Shown: positions 11,047-21,420 of the stretch, piece after piece
Numbering within the stretch: the stretch's first letter is position 1
How the letters are laid out: each line of letters starts with the position of its first letter
Source of the DNA: Plotosus lineatus
Taxonomy: Eukaryota > Chordata > Actinopteri > Siluriformes > Plotosidae
Assembly (NCBI GenBank): GCA_024760905.1
Contig: CM045746.1
Location: forward strand, 7,521,966 to 7,585,965
DNA: 64,000 nucleotides
Reading direction: 5' to 3'
The notes under the pieces: model-generated
The model's input: only the letters and a program-made list of their open reading frames with translations
Databases searched by the model: none
Told to the model about the DNA's origin: nothing
Translations under genes and position numbers: made by a program

Positions 11047-12190
11047 CATTATATTCACTATCATTAATAACTCAATATTTGGTCAGTTGCCAACAGAATT
11101 CAAAAGAGCCAGGGTTTTACCCATCTTTAAGAAACTCTCTCTGGATCCATTGGCCATTAGCAACTACAGGCTAGCATCACTTCCTTCTTTCCTTTCTAAA
11201 ATTCTTGAATACAATGTTTATAACCAAATGTCTTGCTATCTTTTGCACTGACTTTTCACTTTGTTGACTTTCCACTGTTGTTCCCATGGCTCAGTTCTTC
11301 TTCCTCTTCTCTTCTCTCTTTATACTAAGTCCCTTGGTGACATCATGTCTGTGTTCTCATACCGCTGGTATGCAAATGTAAATGTCACTCAACTTGTTAT
11401 CTCATTTCCTCCCTCAGATATTGATGTTTCTGTTGGAATCTCTGCATGCCTGGCAAGTATCTCATCATGGGTGGCAGCTCATAAGCTGAAGCTTAATCCC
11501 AGCAAAACTGAATTGCTATTTCTCCCAGCTGACTCATCCCCACATTATGATCTTGCAATCTTTTTGGACAATTCCATTTTTTCTTTCAGGAACTACATGA
11601 AGCATTGACATAACCATAGCCTGTCCTTTTTTTCTCATATCACTAATCTTTCTCGGTCCTATCGATTTCTTCTCTTTAATATCCAAAGGATTCCTCCATT
11701 ATTTTCAGTAAGGCCACTCAGACACATGTTCAATTTCTTGTCATCCCAAGACTAGATTACTGCAACTCACTCATGGCAGTTCTACCTTTGAGTACTACTC
11801 AACGTCTTCAAATGATACAGAATGTAGCTGCATGGCTTGTTTTCCACCTTCCCAAAGTTTCCCATACTGGCTTCCTGTAGCTGTTCGCTTTAGATTTAAA
11901 ACACTAATGCTTGCCTACAAAGCCAAAAATGGAGCTGCACCTTCCTACCTCAAAGCACTTATCACTCCTTGCACGGCACTGCATTCTCTCAAATATTCTA
12001 GCACTGTGAGACTGATCCCTCCCTCTTCCAAGGGACAAGGGGAAAATGTGTCTAAAGTCTTCTCTGTTTTGGCTCCAAGGTGGCGGAAAGAACTTCCTCT
12101 AAACATCTGGACAACTGAGTCACTGGGTATCTTTAAACAAATGCTGAAAACTTACCTTTGGCAGCAGTACTTAGTCTTAAGCACAATGCT
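11047..12190 (+). mobile_element. L2-clade LINE copy 1, right part (RT and C-terminal region)
   Basis: This continues the L2 copy interrupted at 7903. GQLPTEFKRARVLPIFKK, LSLDPLAISNYRLASLPS and ISSWVAAHKLKLNPSKTELLF are RT blocks. YWLPVAVRFRFKTLMLAYKAKNGAAPSYL and FSVLAPRWRKELPL are the L2 C-terminal signature. The part expected to carry motif A is missing: the frame jumps from NQMSCYLLH (about 11250) to HGSVLLPLLFSLYT (about 11285). The motif C box is altered from YADD to YANV. The element is dead by several independent lesions. The 3' end runs into the transposon that begins at 12232. Confidence 0.87.
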
Positions 12191-12231
12191 GTATACAAAC
12201 ACAACACCACAAAAAAAGAAAGAAAAGAACA

Positions 12232-13216
12232 CAGTAAGCTCTCGATATCCGTGGGGGTTCGGTTCCGGCCCCTCCCGTGAATGAAGATAATCAGTGAGTT
12301 CTGTACCCATAAGTAAAATCCCATTTATCACATTACATGTGCGAATGAGCAACCGGAAGTAAAATACTGTGTATCTATTACATGCACTAAAATATGTTTC
12401 TGAAATACATTCTATAGACAGTCTTACTCATTAATACAGTATTAATGTAGTAAAATGTAGTAATGATTAAGAAAAACTTTTAAATTTTTACTGTGATATT
12501 TATTGATGATTAAATATAAACATTATACAGCATATAGTGTTGTAAAGCACTAGTATTAAAGTATTTTTCAATTATTATTCCAGTACAGTACTCAAGTTAA
12601 CGTTTAGAATGTTTCTGCGTGAGATTTTATGTTCTGTAGCATGTTTAACAAACGATACCAAAAGGATAAACTTTATTACGCTTCATGTTCTTTTACATTG
12701 AACTTGGAGTGACGTCTCCAAGATGGCGCTGTGTAGAGGGCGACGTTGTGGAGTTCTCAGAGTCAAATTGTTTCTTTGTTCGTTTTAATTTGCTTTATTT
12801 GTTGTTTTGTTTGTTCATGTTCATGTTCACACTATACTCATCTATGACCGGTCGATTCTACTACAGTTGTGAGATCGGAGTCTTCTGAAGTTTAGCATCT
12901 TCCTATCCTGAGTTAAGATGCTATGGTAGCTCAATGCTAGCCGCACCCCGGTTAACAATAAGCCCAGAGAATAAGCAGAGAAGACACATAGCGTTTGAGT
13001 GGCATCATAGAGCTAACTGGTAATTAAAACACACGCAAAAAAGAGGCTCATTGACAACTTGTGCGTGAATGAGGAAAAAGGGGCATTACATCATCTCAAC
13101 CAATTAGCAGAAAGGAGGCCAGCCATTGGCTGAATTTGAGTGACGTGTCATTTGCTTGGCAGTCCAGAAATACTCAAACCGTGAGTGCAAAACCGTGAAT
13201 AGTCAAGGGCTTACTG
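12232..13216 (+). mobile_element. Tigger-like non-autonomous transposon, copy A
   Basis: Terminal inverted repeats are cagtaagctctcg at the left and cgaatagtcaagggcttactg-like at the right (shown here without a long run). TA follows the right end; the matching left dinucleotide reads CA. CAGTA ends, TA target and length of about 1 kb fit a pogo/Tigger-derived element moved by a transposase in trans. No transposase codons are seen. A central module at about 12617-12900 includes 'gtgacgtctccaagatggcg', which contains a CRE-like TGACGTC and a YY1-like AAGATGGCG. A second copy at 45949-46664 has this module inverted. Confidence 0.82.
12700..12745 (+). promoter_or_regulatory. CRE-like and YY1-like sites in a transposon module
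   Basis: TGACGTC is followed closely by AAGATGGCG, a pairing common in vertebrate core promoters. Both sites are conserved in the inverted module at 46190-46265, where the CRE-like unit is duplicated. Activity is inferred only from the motifs. Confidence 0.4.
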
Positions 13217-13521
13217 TACCCACATAACACCTTCCAACTGAGTTTGACTGATGGTGTACTTTGTCTGTGTTCTAACAAACCAGTTTGAGATATATATTCA
13301 TTGATAGACTTGAAAGGACTTCTTGAATTCGCTCTGGATCAGCATGTCTGAGAAAAAAATCTTCTTCTTCTTCTTCTTCTTCTTCTTCTTCTTCTTTTCC
13401 TTTCAGCTGTTCCCTTCAGGGGTTGCCACAGCAAATCATCTGCCTCCATTTCACCCTGTCCTCTGCATCTTCTTCTCTCATGCTAATGACCTTCATGTCT
13501 TCCTTCACCACATCCATATAT

Positions 13522-13912
13522 CTATTCTTTGGTCTTTCCTCTAAGCCTCCTGTCTGGTAGTTCTAGCCTCAGCATCCTACTACCATTATATTCACTATCC
13601 CTTCTTTGTACATGTCCAAACCATCTCAATCTAGCCTCTCTGACTTTGACTCCAAAACCTCTAACATGTGCTTTCCCCCTGATGTACTCATTCCTGATCC
13701 TATCCATCTTTGTTACTCCAAAAAAGAACCTCAACATTTTCATATCTACAACCTACGGGCTCTGCTTCCTGTCTTTTCATCAAAGCCACTGTTTCTAATC
13801 CATAAAACATTCCTGGCCCCATCACCGTCTTGTACACTTTTCCTTTCATTCTTGCTGATACCCTCCTATCACACATCACACCGTTGCTCCAACCATTCCA
13901 ACCTGCCTGCAC
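13522..13912 (-). pseudogene. RTE copy 2 C-terminal remains
   Basis: Two overlapping frames read MKGKVYKTVMGPGMFYGLETVAL and then MKMLRFFFGVTKMDRIRNEY, VREARLRWFGHVQRRDSEY. They match the copy 1 C-terminal domain with a frameshift between them. Confidence 0.85.
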
Positions 13913-14041
13913 TCACTTCTTCACCACTTTTCCACACTTTCCATTGCTATGGATTGTTGAGTCTAGGTACTTAAAATCCTCCAATTTCTTCATCTCTGAT
14001 TCCTTTAACCTAACCATTCCTCTTGTGTCATTCACACACGT

Positions 14042-14419
14042 TTATCCTGACTTACTGAGGCTAACCTTCATTCTTCTCCTTTCCAGGGCATACCTCTCTA
14101 GATTTTCCTCCACTTGTTCTCTGCTCTCACTACAGATCACAATGTCATCTGCAAACATCATAGTCCATGGAGATTCTTGTATAACCTTGTCTGTCAGCCT
14201 GTCCATCACCATAGCAAACAAGAAGGGACTCAGGGCTGATCCTTGATGCAGTCCCACCTCCACCTTGAATTCTTCGGTCACGCTGACAGCACACTTCTCC
14301 ACTATTTCACATCTCTCATGCATGTCTTGCTCCACTCTAACATACTTCTCTGCCACGCCAGACTTCCTCATGCAATACCACAGTTCTTCTCTTGGCACCC
14401 TCCAGATCCACAAAGGCAC
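14042..14419 (-). pseudogene. RTE copy 2 RT, motif B and C part
   Basis: It contains [21 protein letters not shown] and MMFADDIVICSESREQ, so motif C is intact. The motif A block (FVDLEKAYD) is lost where this frame begins, which alone would abolish activity. Confidence 0.87.
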
Positions 14420-14542
14420 AATGTAACTCCCTCTGACCTTATCTGTACTTCTCTGTTAACATCTTCAAAACAAACATCTGTGGTGCTCTTTCTTGGAATG
14501 AAACCAAACTGTTGTTCACAAATGCTGACCTCTGCCCTTAGG

Positions 14543-15358
14543 CTACCTTCCACTATTCTTTCCCATAACTTTCATCGTATGGCTCATCAACTTAATCCCA
14601 CTATAGTTGCCACAACTCTGCACATCTCTCTTGCTCTTAAAAATGGGCACCATCACACTTGTCCTCCATTCCTCTGGCATCTTCTCACTCTCTAAGACCT
14701 TGTTGAATGTTCTTGTCAGAAAATCCACTGCTTCCTCTCCTAGACACTTCCATACCTCCACCGGTATGTCATCAGGACCAACTGCCTTTCCACTCTTCAT
14801 CCTCTTCTGTGCCCTCCTCACTTCACCTTTACTAATCTTTGCTACTTCCTGGTCCTCAGTGGTCACCTCTTCTACTCTTTTTTCTCTCTCATTTTCCTCA
14901 TTCATCAGCTCTTCAAAGTACTCTTTCCATCTTCCCAGCACACTTCTGTCATCAGTCAATACATTTCCCATTCTGTCCTTAATCACTCTAACTTGCTGCA
15001 TGTCCTTCCCATCACTATTTCTCTGCTGTGCGAACCTGTATAAATCATTTTCTCCCTCTTTACTTTCCAACCGAGCATACAAGTCATCATACGCCCTCTG
15101 TTTGGCCTTTGACACTGCTACCTTTGCCTTACACTGTGTCTCCCTGTACTCCTGTTTACTCTCTTGGGTCCTATCAATGTCCCACTTCTTCTTAGCTAAC
15201 CTCTTCCTTTGTACACACTCCTGCACTTCCTCATTCCACCACCAAGTCTCCTTATCTACTTTCTTTTCAGAGGACAGGCCAAGTACTCTCCTTCCTGTCT
15301 CCCTGATCACATTTACTGTGGTTGTCCAGTCATCTGGAAGCACTTCCTGACTACCCAA
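14543..15358 (-). pseudogene. RTE copy 2 RT, N-terminal part
   Basis: 271 residues match the linker and fingers of copy 1, from DKETWWWNEEVQECVQRKRL through [23 protein letters not shown] to [17 protein letters not shown] frameshift after MGKNSGR ends it. The following part (about 14368-14553) continues in another frame with [20 protein letters not shown]. Confidence 0.88.
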
Positions 15359-16062
15359 AGCCTATTTCAACTCATTCTTGAAGACAGCAAGACATTCTTC
15401 CTTTTTCAGCTTCCACCACTTTGTCTTCTGCTCTGCCTTTGCCTTCTTCACCTTCTTCATCATCAGCATCATCCTGCACACAACCATCATATGTGCGGTT
15501 TGGCAACACTCTTATCTGCTACTACTTTGCTGCCACTGACTTCCTTCAAATTACATTGCCTACACAAGATGTAGTCTACCTGTGTGCTCCTACCTCCACT
15601 TTTACAAGTCACCCTGTGCTCCTGTCTCTTCTGGAAGAAAGTATTTACCACAGCCATTTCCATCCTGTTTGCAAAATCTATTAACATCTGTCCTTATATG
15701 TACCTGTCCTGGATACCAAACCTGCCCATCACTTCCTCGTCCCCTCTGTTGCCAGTCACTAACATGTCCACTGAAGTCTGCACCAATGACCACTCTTTCA
15801 CCTCTGGGGGTACTCTGCATCACTTCATCTAACTCACACCTGAATATCTCCTTCTCTTCTATCTAACATCCTGCCTGTGGGGCATGAACACTAACAACAT
15901 TGAATTCAATTTCATTCAATTATCTTATCACTCTGTCTGACATCCTTTTCACTTCTCGAACATTCCTGACAAACCTCTCTTTCAAGATGACTCCTACTCC
16001 ATTTCTCTGCCCATCCACACTATGATAAAACATTAAACCCTGCTCCTAAGCTTCTAGCTTTC

Positions 16063-16320
16063 CTACCTTTCCACACAGTCCACCTTCCTCCTCTGCATCA
16101 TGTCAGCCAGCTCTTTACCTTTTCCTGCCATAGTTCCAACATTCAAAGTCCCTACTCTCAGTCCTAGACTCATGCTTTTCCTCCTCTCCCGCCTCCTCTG
16201 GACACGCCTACTGCCTCTCCTTCTTTGACCAACAGTAGTCCAATTTCCACCAGCACCCTGTTGGTTAACAGTACTGATGGTGGTCATAGTTAACCCGGGC
16301 TTCAACCGATCCAGTATGGA
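16063..16320 (-). pseudogene. RTE copy 2 endonuclease N-terminal part, catalytic block deleted
   Basis: It shares VNQQGAGGNWTTVGQ and LGLRVGTLNVGTMAGKGKELADMMQRRKVD with copy 1. Copy 1 continues with CVQETRWKG, which carries the catalytic Glu. Here that block is missing. The open frame further upstream on the minus strand is only translated (ATT)n. Confidence 0.83.
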
Positions 16321-16472
16321 GGTAATATTGATGCTTTGCATATGACGTCTGGCATTGGGTTTACATCGGATGCCCTTCCTCGCACAACCCTTTGCATTTA
16401 TCCTGGCTTGGGACCAACATGACAGAAAACATGTGTCCCCCTCATGGCTGCATTCTGTAAATGTAAAATGTT

Positions 16473-16475
<3 letters not shown>

Positions 16476-16563
<88 letters not shown>

Positions 16564-16569
16564 TAATAC

Positions 16570-16620
<51 letters not shown>
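16476..16620. repeat. (TTA)n-(ATA)n-(TTA)n compound, self-complementary
   Basis: A TTA block, an AAT/ATA block and a second TTA block follow one another. The middle is complementary to its neighbours, so the tract could fold as a hairpin. It lies just past the 5' end of RTE copy 2. Confidence 0.93.
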
Positions 16621-16719
16621 TTAAAATAATAATTAGATTAGATTAGATTAGATTAAACTCTATTGTTATTACACGTGTACAAATGCGGAGTAACAAAATA
16701 AATAATAAGAATAATAATG

Positions 16720-16890
16720 TGGCACAGTGGATAGCAGGTCTCCATCACAGCTTTGGTTGTGTGAGTGTTGGGCCTGCGGTGGTCTGGAAAGCTGTCCAGG
16801 GTGGACCATGCTCTCGCCCAGAGTTAGCTGCTATGGGTACCAGCCTCCTTGCTGCCCTATTTAGTTAAAATTTATTAAAAAATGAATGAA
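16720..16890 (+). mobile_element. Internally deleted SINE
   Basis: A head-like 'gtggcacagtggatagcagg' is followed after about 20 bp by the shared 3' half (cctgcggtggtctggaaagc, cgcccagagttagctgc, aaaaatgaatgaaag). The middle is missing. Confidence 0.65.
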
Positions 16891-18120
16891 AGTATTCATA
16901 CAATTAATAACACCACCACCAACAACAACAACAACAGCAAAACAAACAAACAAACAACAACAATAATTATTATTGTTATAATAAAGAAGAACGAAAAAAT
17001 TTATAAACAAGATTAACTGACCTTTAAAGAAAATTAAATTAATAGTTAAATTAATAGTGTTAATATTTTAAAGGAAAGGTGGGACAGAAAGAAACAATGA
17101 TAGAAAAAAAGAAAGTTAGGGAAAATGAAAATATGAAAGCAGAAATTATAAAAATTGATTTAAAAATAAAAGTAAATGATAAAAATTGAGCATAGGGGTC
17201 AAGATGTTCCCAGTGAAACCCTAGCTTCAGTGTGCCTTAAAAAAAAAGTCCGGAAATATAATACACAATTTTCCCTCTATGATCTTAAGAAGTAAGTGAA
17301 GGTCATCCATACACAAACTCATTCGATCACTCATAGCAGTGAGCCTGCATTGCAAGTGTAAAAGCCCCAGCTTCAAGATGCAGCAAGAAAATGTCCGAAA
17401 ACTAAAGTGTGATAGACAGATGGATGGAACCCATTTCAAGAGCTCCCAAAGAGCAATAGATAAATATTTAGACAAAAAAGAAAGGAAGGAAGAAGCAAAG
17501 GCAATTCACATGGAATAACAAAAGTAAAATGATAGAATGGTACACATAGTAAAAGAAAGGAATAAGAAAAACATGGAATGAGAATAAATGATGAAACAGA
17601 CAGAAGCAGTCATTCATAGTAATGCAGTAAAAAGTAGGATGAAGTTTATTTTTTATAAGATTCAGGGAAGAAATAAATAAAGCAAGACCAGTGTGAGGAT
17701 GAGGAGGCTAAAGAGGAAGATAAAGAAAGTAGAGCTCAGAGAAGAAGAAGAGTGACAGGATGCAGCGTCTCCTGGGAAGTGGGATTTGGGAATTATGGGT
17801 CAATAGATAGAGAGGCCATGAAAAGTCTGAAAAGAGTGAAAACACTGTGACCATGCAGCGATTTGGCCATAAATCATACAGGAGAGTGTGTGAGAGGTGG
17901 GGCTACAAGAGCAATTTAAATAATACGGAAAAATATAACTAATTTCATATTTTAACAATAAATATTATATTCATATTTTAACAGTGGAAGATCAGCTTTA
18001 ATTCTTTTGTACATTTTAATAATGTTTTTATTTTTTTTTATCTTTTGTAAAATAAAAGATTAGCCCTCAGTTCTCTTGGAAGAGTGTTGAACAATAAAGA
18101 AAAGCAAGATGAAGAAAGAG
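16891..18120. other. No gene recognised; A-rich DNA
   Basis: Purine-rich DNA with AAC-type and polyA-like runs. No coding motif is seen. The 82-codon minus-strand frame near 17227-17475 has no recognisable domain. Confidence 0.45.
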
Positions 18121-18149
18121 ATGGTGAGATATATATATATATATATATA

Positions 18150-18240
18150 TGGCCGGGTGAGCTGTTCAGGGTGTACCCCACCCTTGCCCAGAGTCAGCTG
18201 AGACCCTATTTAGGATTAAGCAGTTGAGAATATGAATGAA
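18150..18240 (+). mobile_element. SINE 3' tail fragment
   Basis: The blocks 'gtgagctgttcagggtgtac', 'ttgcccagagtcagctgag' and 'aggattaagcagttgagaat' match the L2-type SINE tail. It follows an (AT)n tract and precedes a (GATA)n tract. Confidence 0.72.
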
Positions 18241-18248
18241 TTAATCAC

Positions 18249-18250
<2 letters not shown>

Positions 18251-18318
<68 letters not shown>
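18251..18318. repeat. (GATA)n microsatellite
   Basis: About 17 GATA units lie between a SINE tail and the next SINE head, which suggests growth from retroposon tails. Confidence 0.97.
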
Positions 18319-18330
18319 CAGGGATACAGG

Positions 18331-18676
18331 GCAGTGCTGGCCTAGTGTTATAGGGCGCTGGATCGCTGATCCTAAGGTTGAGGGTTTGAGTCCCACTCTC
18401 CACAAGGTTGTCACTGTCCCCACCAGTGCAGCTAACTGGGTTATCAAAGGCCGGCCATGTCTCTCACTGTCTATGGTGAGAAGTTCATGTAAAAGAACCA
18501 TTGCTGACTTTGGTAAAGAGTATCTGCAAAGCCGTCAGCATGTTTCTGTCCCTTGCTAAAGTCCCTTGCTGTGTCTGTAAGTGCATCCAAAGTAAAAACC
18601 TACGCCAGAATCACAGAATCATCACTGTGGTGACCCCTGAACAAAGCTAAAAAAAAGTCGAAAGGAAAAGAAGAAG
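18331..18676 (+). mobile_element. tRNA-type SINE, family 1, RTE-like tail
   Basis: The head (gcagtgctggcctagtg) and B-box-like ggtttgagtcc are followed by the same body as 1575-1911. After 'cagcatgtttctgtccc' the sequence does not enter the L2-like tail. It passes through a decayed RTE 5'-leader-like stretch (gtgcatccaaagtaaaaacc) into 'ggtgacccctgaacaaagc' and 'gtcgaaaggaaaagaagaag', which matches the RTE 3' end. It sits next to GATA repeats, which hide any target duplication. Confidence 0.88.
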
Positions 18677-18943
18677 ATAGATAGATTATTGTCATTATTT
18701 TCCATGAGGCTTGTATGGTTGTACAGATCGAACGTGACAGCCGCAGGACTGAACTGTGCACCTGTGTTTAATGACACAGCCTCCTGTTTGGATCAGCGTG
18801 TTCTGATTTGTTAATCACCCAAACTCTTCCCCCAATTGGTCCTTTTTGGTTGTTATGGTTCCAGATCCCTCAGTGTGATGCCCTCCTGAAGCTTCAGACC
18901 ATCTGTATTAACATGGAGGAGAACCAAGTGTGTTTTATTGCCT

Positions 18944-18944
18944 A

Positions 18945-19036
<92 letters not shown>

Positions 19037-19090
19037 TAACCCTGCCTCCTACGTGCAACTCATCTGTTCTGTTGTTTTTCACCAAATTAT

Positions 19091-19165
<75 letters not shown>

Positions 19166-19240
19166 TTATTAGTGCCTGCTCTTCCTCTCTATTTAATATT
19201 AACTTTCTGCTGCTGATGCTTAAACCATGAGCACACACAA

Positions 19241-19294
<54 letters not shown>

Positions 19295-19361
19295 TGGACA
19301 CCATGACCTTAAGCTTTTCAGTTACATTGATGTCCCATCTGCCCCTTGCTGATAACATGCA

Positions 19362-19408
<47 letters not shown>
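18944..19408. repeat. Cluster of four (CA)n microsatellites
   Basis: CA blocks at about 18944-19032, 19092-19161, 19243-19292 and 19364-19408 are separated by unrelated spacers of about 60-80 bp. The spacers share no obvious sequence, so this is not a tandem duplication. Confidence 0.97.
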
Positions 19409-19410
<2 letters not shown>

Positions 19411-19419
19411 GCTCACACA

Positions 19420-20220
19420 TGCACTCTATGTGTATGAAGCGCTCGGTGTTTTATCAGTTTCGGATATGTTTGAATATCTCATCGTATTGGACAAAATAAA
19501 ACAGAAAAAGAAAACCAGCTACAAAATGTTGTTATCGTCTGACTCCTGCGTATTTATAGTTTTTATACCACTGACAGCTTCCATTCATATTCAGTCATGT
19601 GGAATTGACGGCTATGTTCTATTCTACTGAATCTTATCGCGAACGAGATGCATTCAGGAGGTGAATGCCGAATTCATTGCCAGCCAGCCTGAGGTCTTCA
19701 TCTTAGAAACAGTGATTTACAGGCAGGAGACGGAGACAGATTTGTTTATGAGTTCGTTCCTGTGTCTTGTATCCAGGAGTCATTAGCGTTTTATGCTAAT
19801 TAGAAGGAACATCATATGCTGGCAGCCAATTGGAGTAAACTGGTATGAGGTGTAAGAGAAAACACAGGTTTAGTTTTCGCGACTATCAACCCGGAGATTA
19901 TTTTTTAATCCGCGATTGACTGATCGGCTGTTGAACTCTTATAAAATAACGGAATGGAACAACTTCACCTCCCTGTCATTTACATCAATAATTAACCAAT
20001 CACAGGCATCTTTATGTTCATTCATAACAGATAGCGGTTTCCCTCCGAGTCTGTTAGGCCAACCCCAATGACACTTGCACAGCAATATGTAACATTGTGG
20101 GTTGTGGCATCAAGTACCATGAAAGCGTTGTGTGCCTGCATGCACCCATCCCTGGTTTGTGGTGGTTGCACTTCACGAGGAGACAATACTTAATGCATGG
20201 GACTTAATGCTACAACTAAT
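19420..20220. other. No gene recognised
   Basis: Unique-looking sequence of balanced composition. I see no exon-like motif or known repeat. It could be a conserved non-coding stretch, which only alignment could show. Confidence 0.4.
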
Positions 20221-20227
20221 TTAGGGG

Positions 20228-20545
20228 GAGGATGGCACAGTGAGAAGCATGTCGGAGGGTCATGGGTTCAAGTCCTGGACACAATGAGGGCATGTCTGTG
20301 TGGAATTTACATGTTCTTCTATGCTTGCATGAGCTTCCTCAGGCTAGTTTGATTTCCTCCCATTGGGCTAATTGGCTGTTCCAAATTTCCCTTTGAGTAA
20401 GTTTGACTCATCGCATGTGTTGCCCTACAATGATCTGTTGAGATGCTCAAGGAGCATCCTGCTTTTACTCATTTTTGGCTGAGATGAGCTCCAGCGCTGA
20501 CCGCAACCCTAGTAGAATTAAATGGTCCGGCAAATGAGTGAGTTA
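20228..20545 (+). mobile_element. tRNA-type SINE, family 2
   Basis: The head (ggcacagtgagaagcatgtc with B-box-like gggttcaagtcc) is followed by the body found in many fish SINEs (gtggaatttacatgttctt, gagcttcctcaggctag, ggctaattggctgttcc). It ends in the L2-like tail (agaattaaatggtccggcaa then atgagtgag). It is diverged. Confidence 0.82.
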
Positions 20546-20906
20546 TTAGTGGAAGGAAACAATTAAGAATCCTGAAGACTAGAAGTTGAATTGAGACCCA
20601 AATATTGAGTTCTGAAGTCTGAGTCCGGATGGGTGTCAGCCTCCCCGTGACTCTAATTAAGATTAAGCGGTTCAGAAAATGATGAATGATCAAGTCTGAG
20701 TCCAAAGTGTCCGTGTTAATCTGTGCCTGTGTATAACTATCAACAGCAGGGGACATCCTGGGGCAACACTAGCGCCAACTACAACACCCAATGTAATGTC
20801 CAATTTCAATTAATTTTCCAAATTGCTTAATCCTCTATTCAGGTTGCTGGGAGGCTGAAGCTCATCTCAGCCCATTCCAGGCAAACTCAAAGTGCACCTT
20901 AATCAT

Positions 20907-21085
20907 TTACATTTACAGCATTTGGCAGACGTTCTTATCCAGAGCAACTCACAATTACCATTTTTATACAACTTGAGCAATTGAGGGTTGGGGGTCTTGC
21001 TCAAGGGCCCAACAGTGGTGACAGTGGGGATTAAACCGCTGACCTTAAGACCCATCACATTAACCACTAAGCAACCACTGCCCTG
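20907..21085 (-). repeat. Dispersed fish repeat with SINE-like ends
   Basis: It begins 'catttacatttacagcattt', then 'ggcagacgttcttatccaga', the block 'cttgctcaagggcccaacag' and a tRNA-like end (accactaagcaaccactgcc). The order is typical of an abundant fish repeat. A related piece lies at 2735-2875. The stem-loop-like 'ggcagacgttcttatcc' resembles the 3' end of UnaL2-type LINEs. Confidence 0.7.
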
Positions 21086-21106
21086 AAGTAGACGATTGCA
21101 GGGCCA

Positions 21107-21110
<4 letters not shown>

Positions 21111-21180
<70 letters not shown>
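21111..21180. repeat. (CA)n microsatellite
   Basis: About 35 CA units. Confidence 0.97.
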
Positions 21181-21184
<4 letters not shown>

Positions 21185-21189
21185 GCAAA

Positions 21190-21420
21190 CATATGGTTGC
21201 TGTGCTCATGATCAGGAGATTGTTTGTTCAAATCCCAGTTAGACCCTCACTGTGCTAAGACCCCTTGGCAAGGTCTCAACCACAAGTGTGCCTCTGTTCA
21301 CCCAGCAGTATAAGTGGGTACCAGTAAAAATATACTGGAAGGTACTCCTAGTCGCTTCGCGCTATGGAAATCGGGGATAAGCATACCTCATTAGCCACTT
21401 ACCCCGGGTGTAAAAAAGAA
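21190..21420 (+). mobile_element. tRNA-type SINE, family 3
   Basis: After 'gtgctcatgatcaggagatt' comes a B-box-like gttcaaatccc. The body then reads 'cctcactgtgctaagacccc', 'caaccacaagtgtgcctctg' and 'cagcagtataagtgggtacc'. The reverse complement of 24090-24395 shows the same order with a better preserved head. Confidence 0.78.

Larger units (their letters stand above)
13361..16454 (-). mobile_element. RTE-clade LINE, full-length copy 2
   Basis: This is a second RTE copy with the same termini as copy 1: the 5' leader ending in ggctgcatt (16446-16454) and a 3' tail grown into a (CTT)n tract at 13361-13396. RT fragments read [26 protein letters not shown] and MMFADDIVICSES on the minus strand. 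It is more damaged than copy 1. The endonuclease has lost the block containing the catalytic Glu (the frame goes from MQRRKVD straight to unrelated residues). About 100 bp around motif A are rearranged ([14 protein letters not shown]). A possible decayed target duplication (ctgagaaaaaaat / ctgtaaatgtaaaat) flanks it, but I do not rely on it. Confidence 0.92.

Noticed and set aside
13348..16469. ctgagaaaaaaat / ctgtaaatgtaaaat as the target duplication of RTE copy 2
   Set aside because: The match needs gaps in an A-rich context and could be chance. It is left as unresolved.
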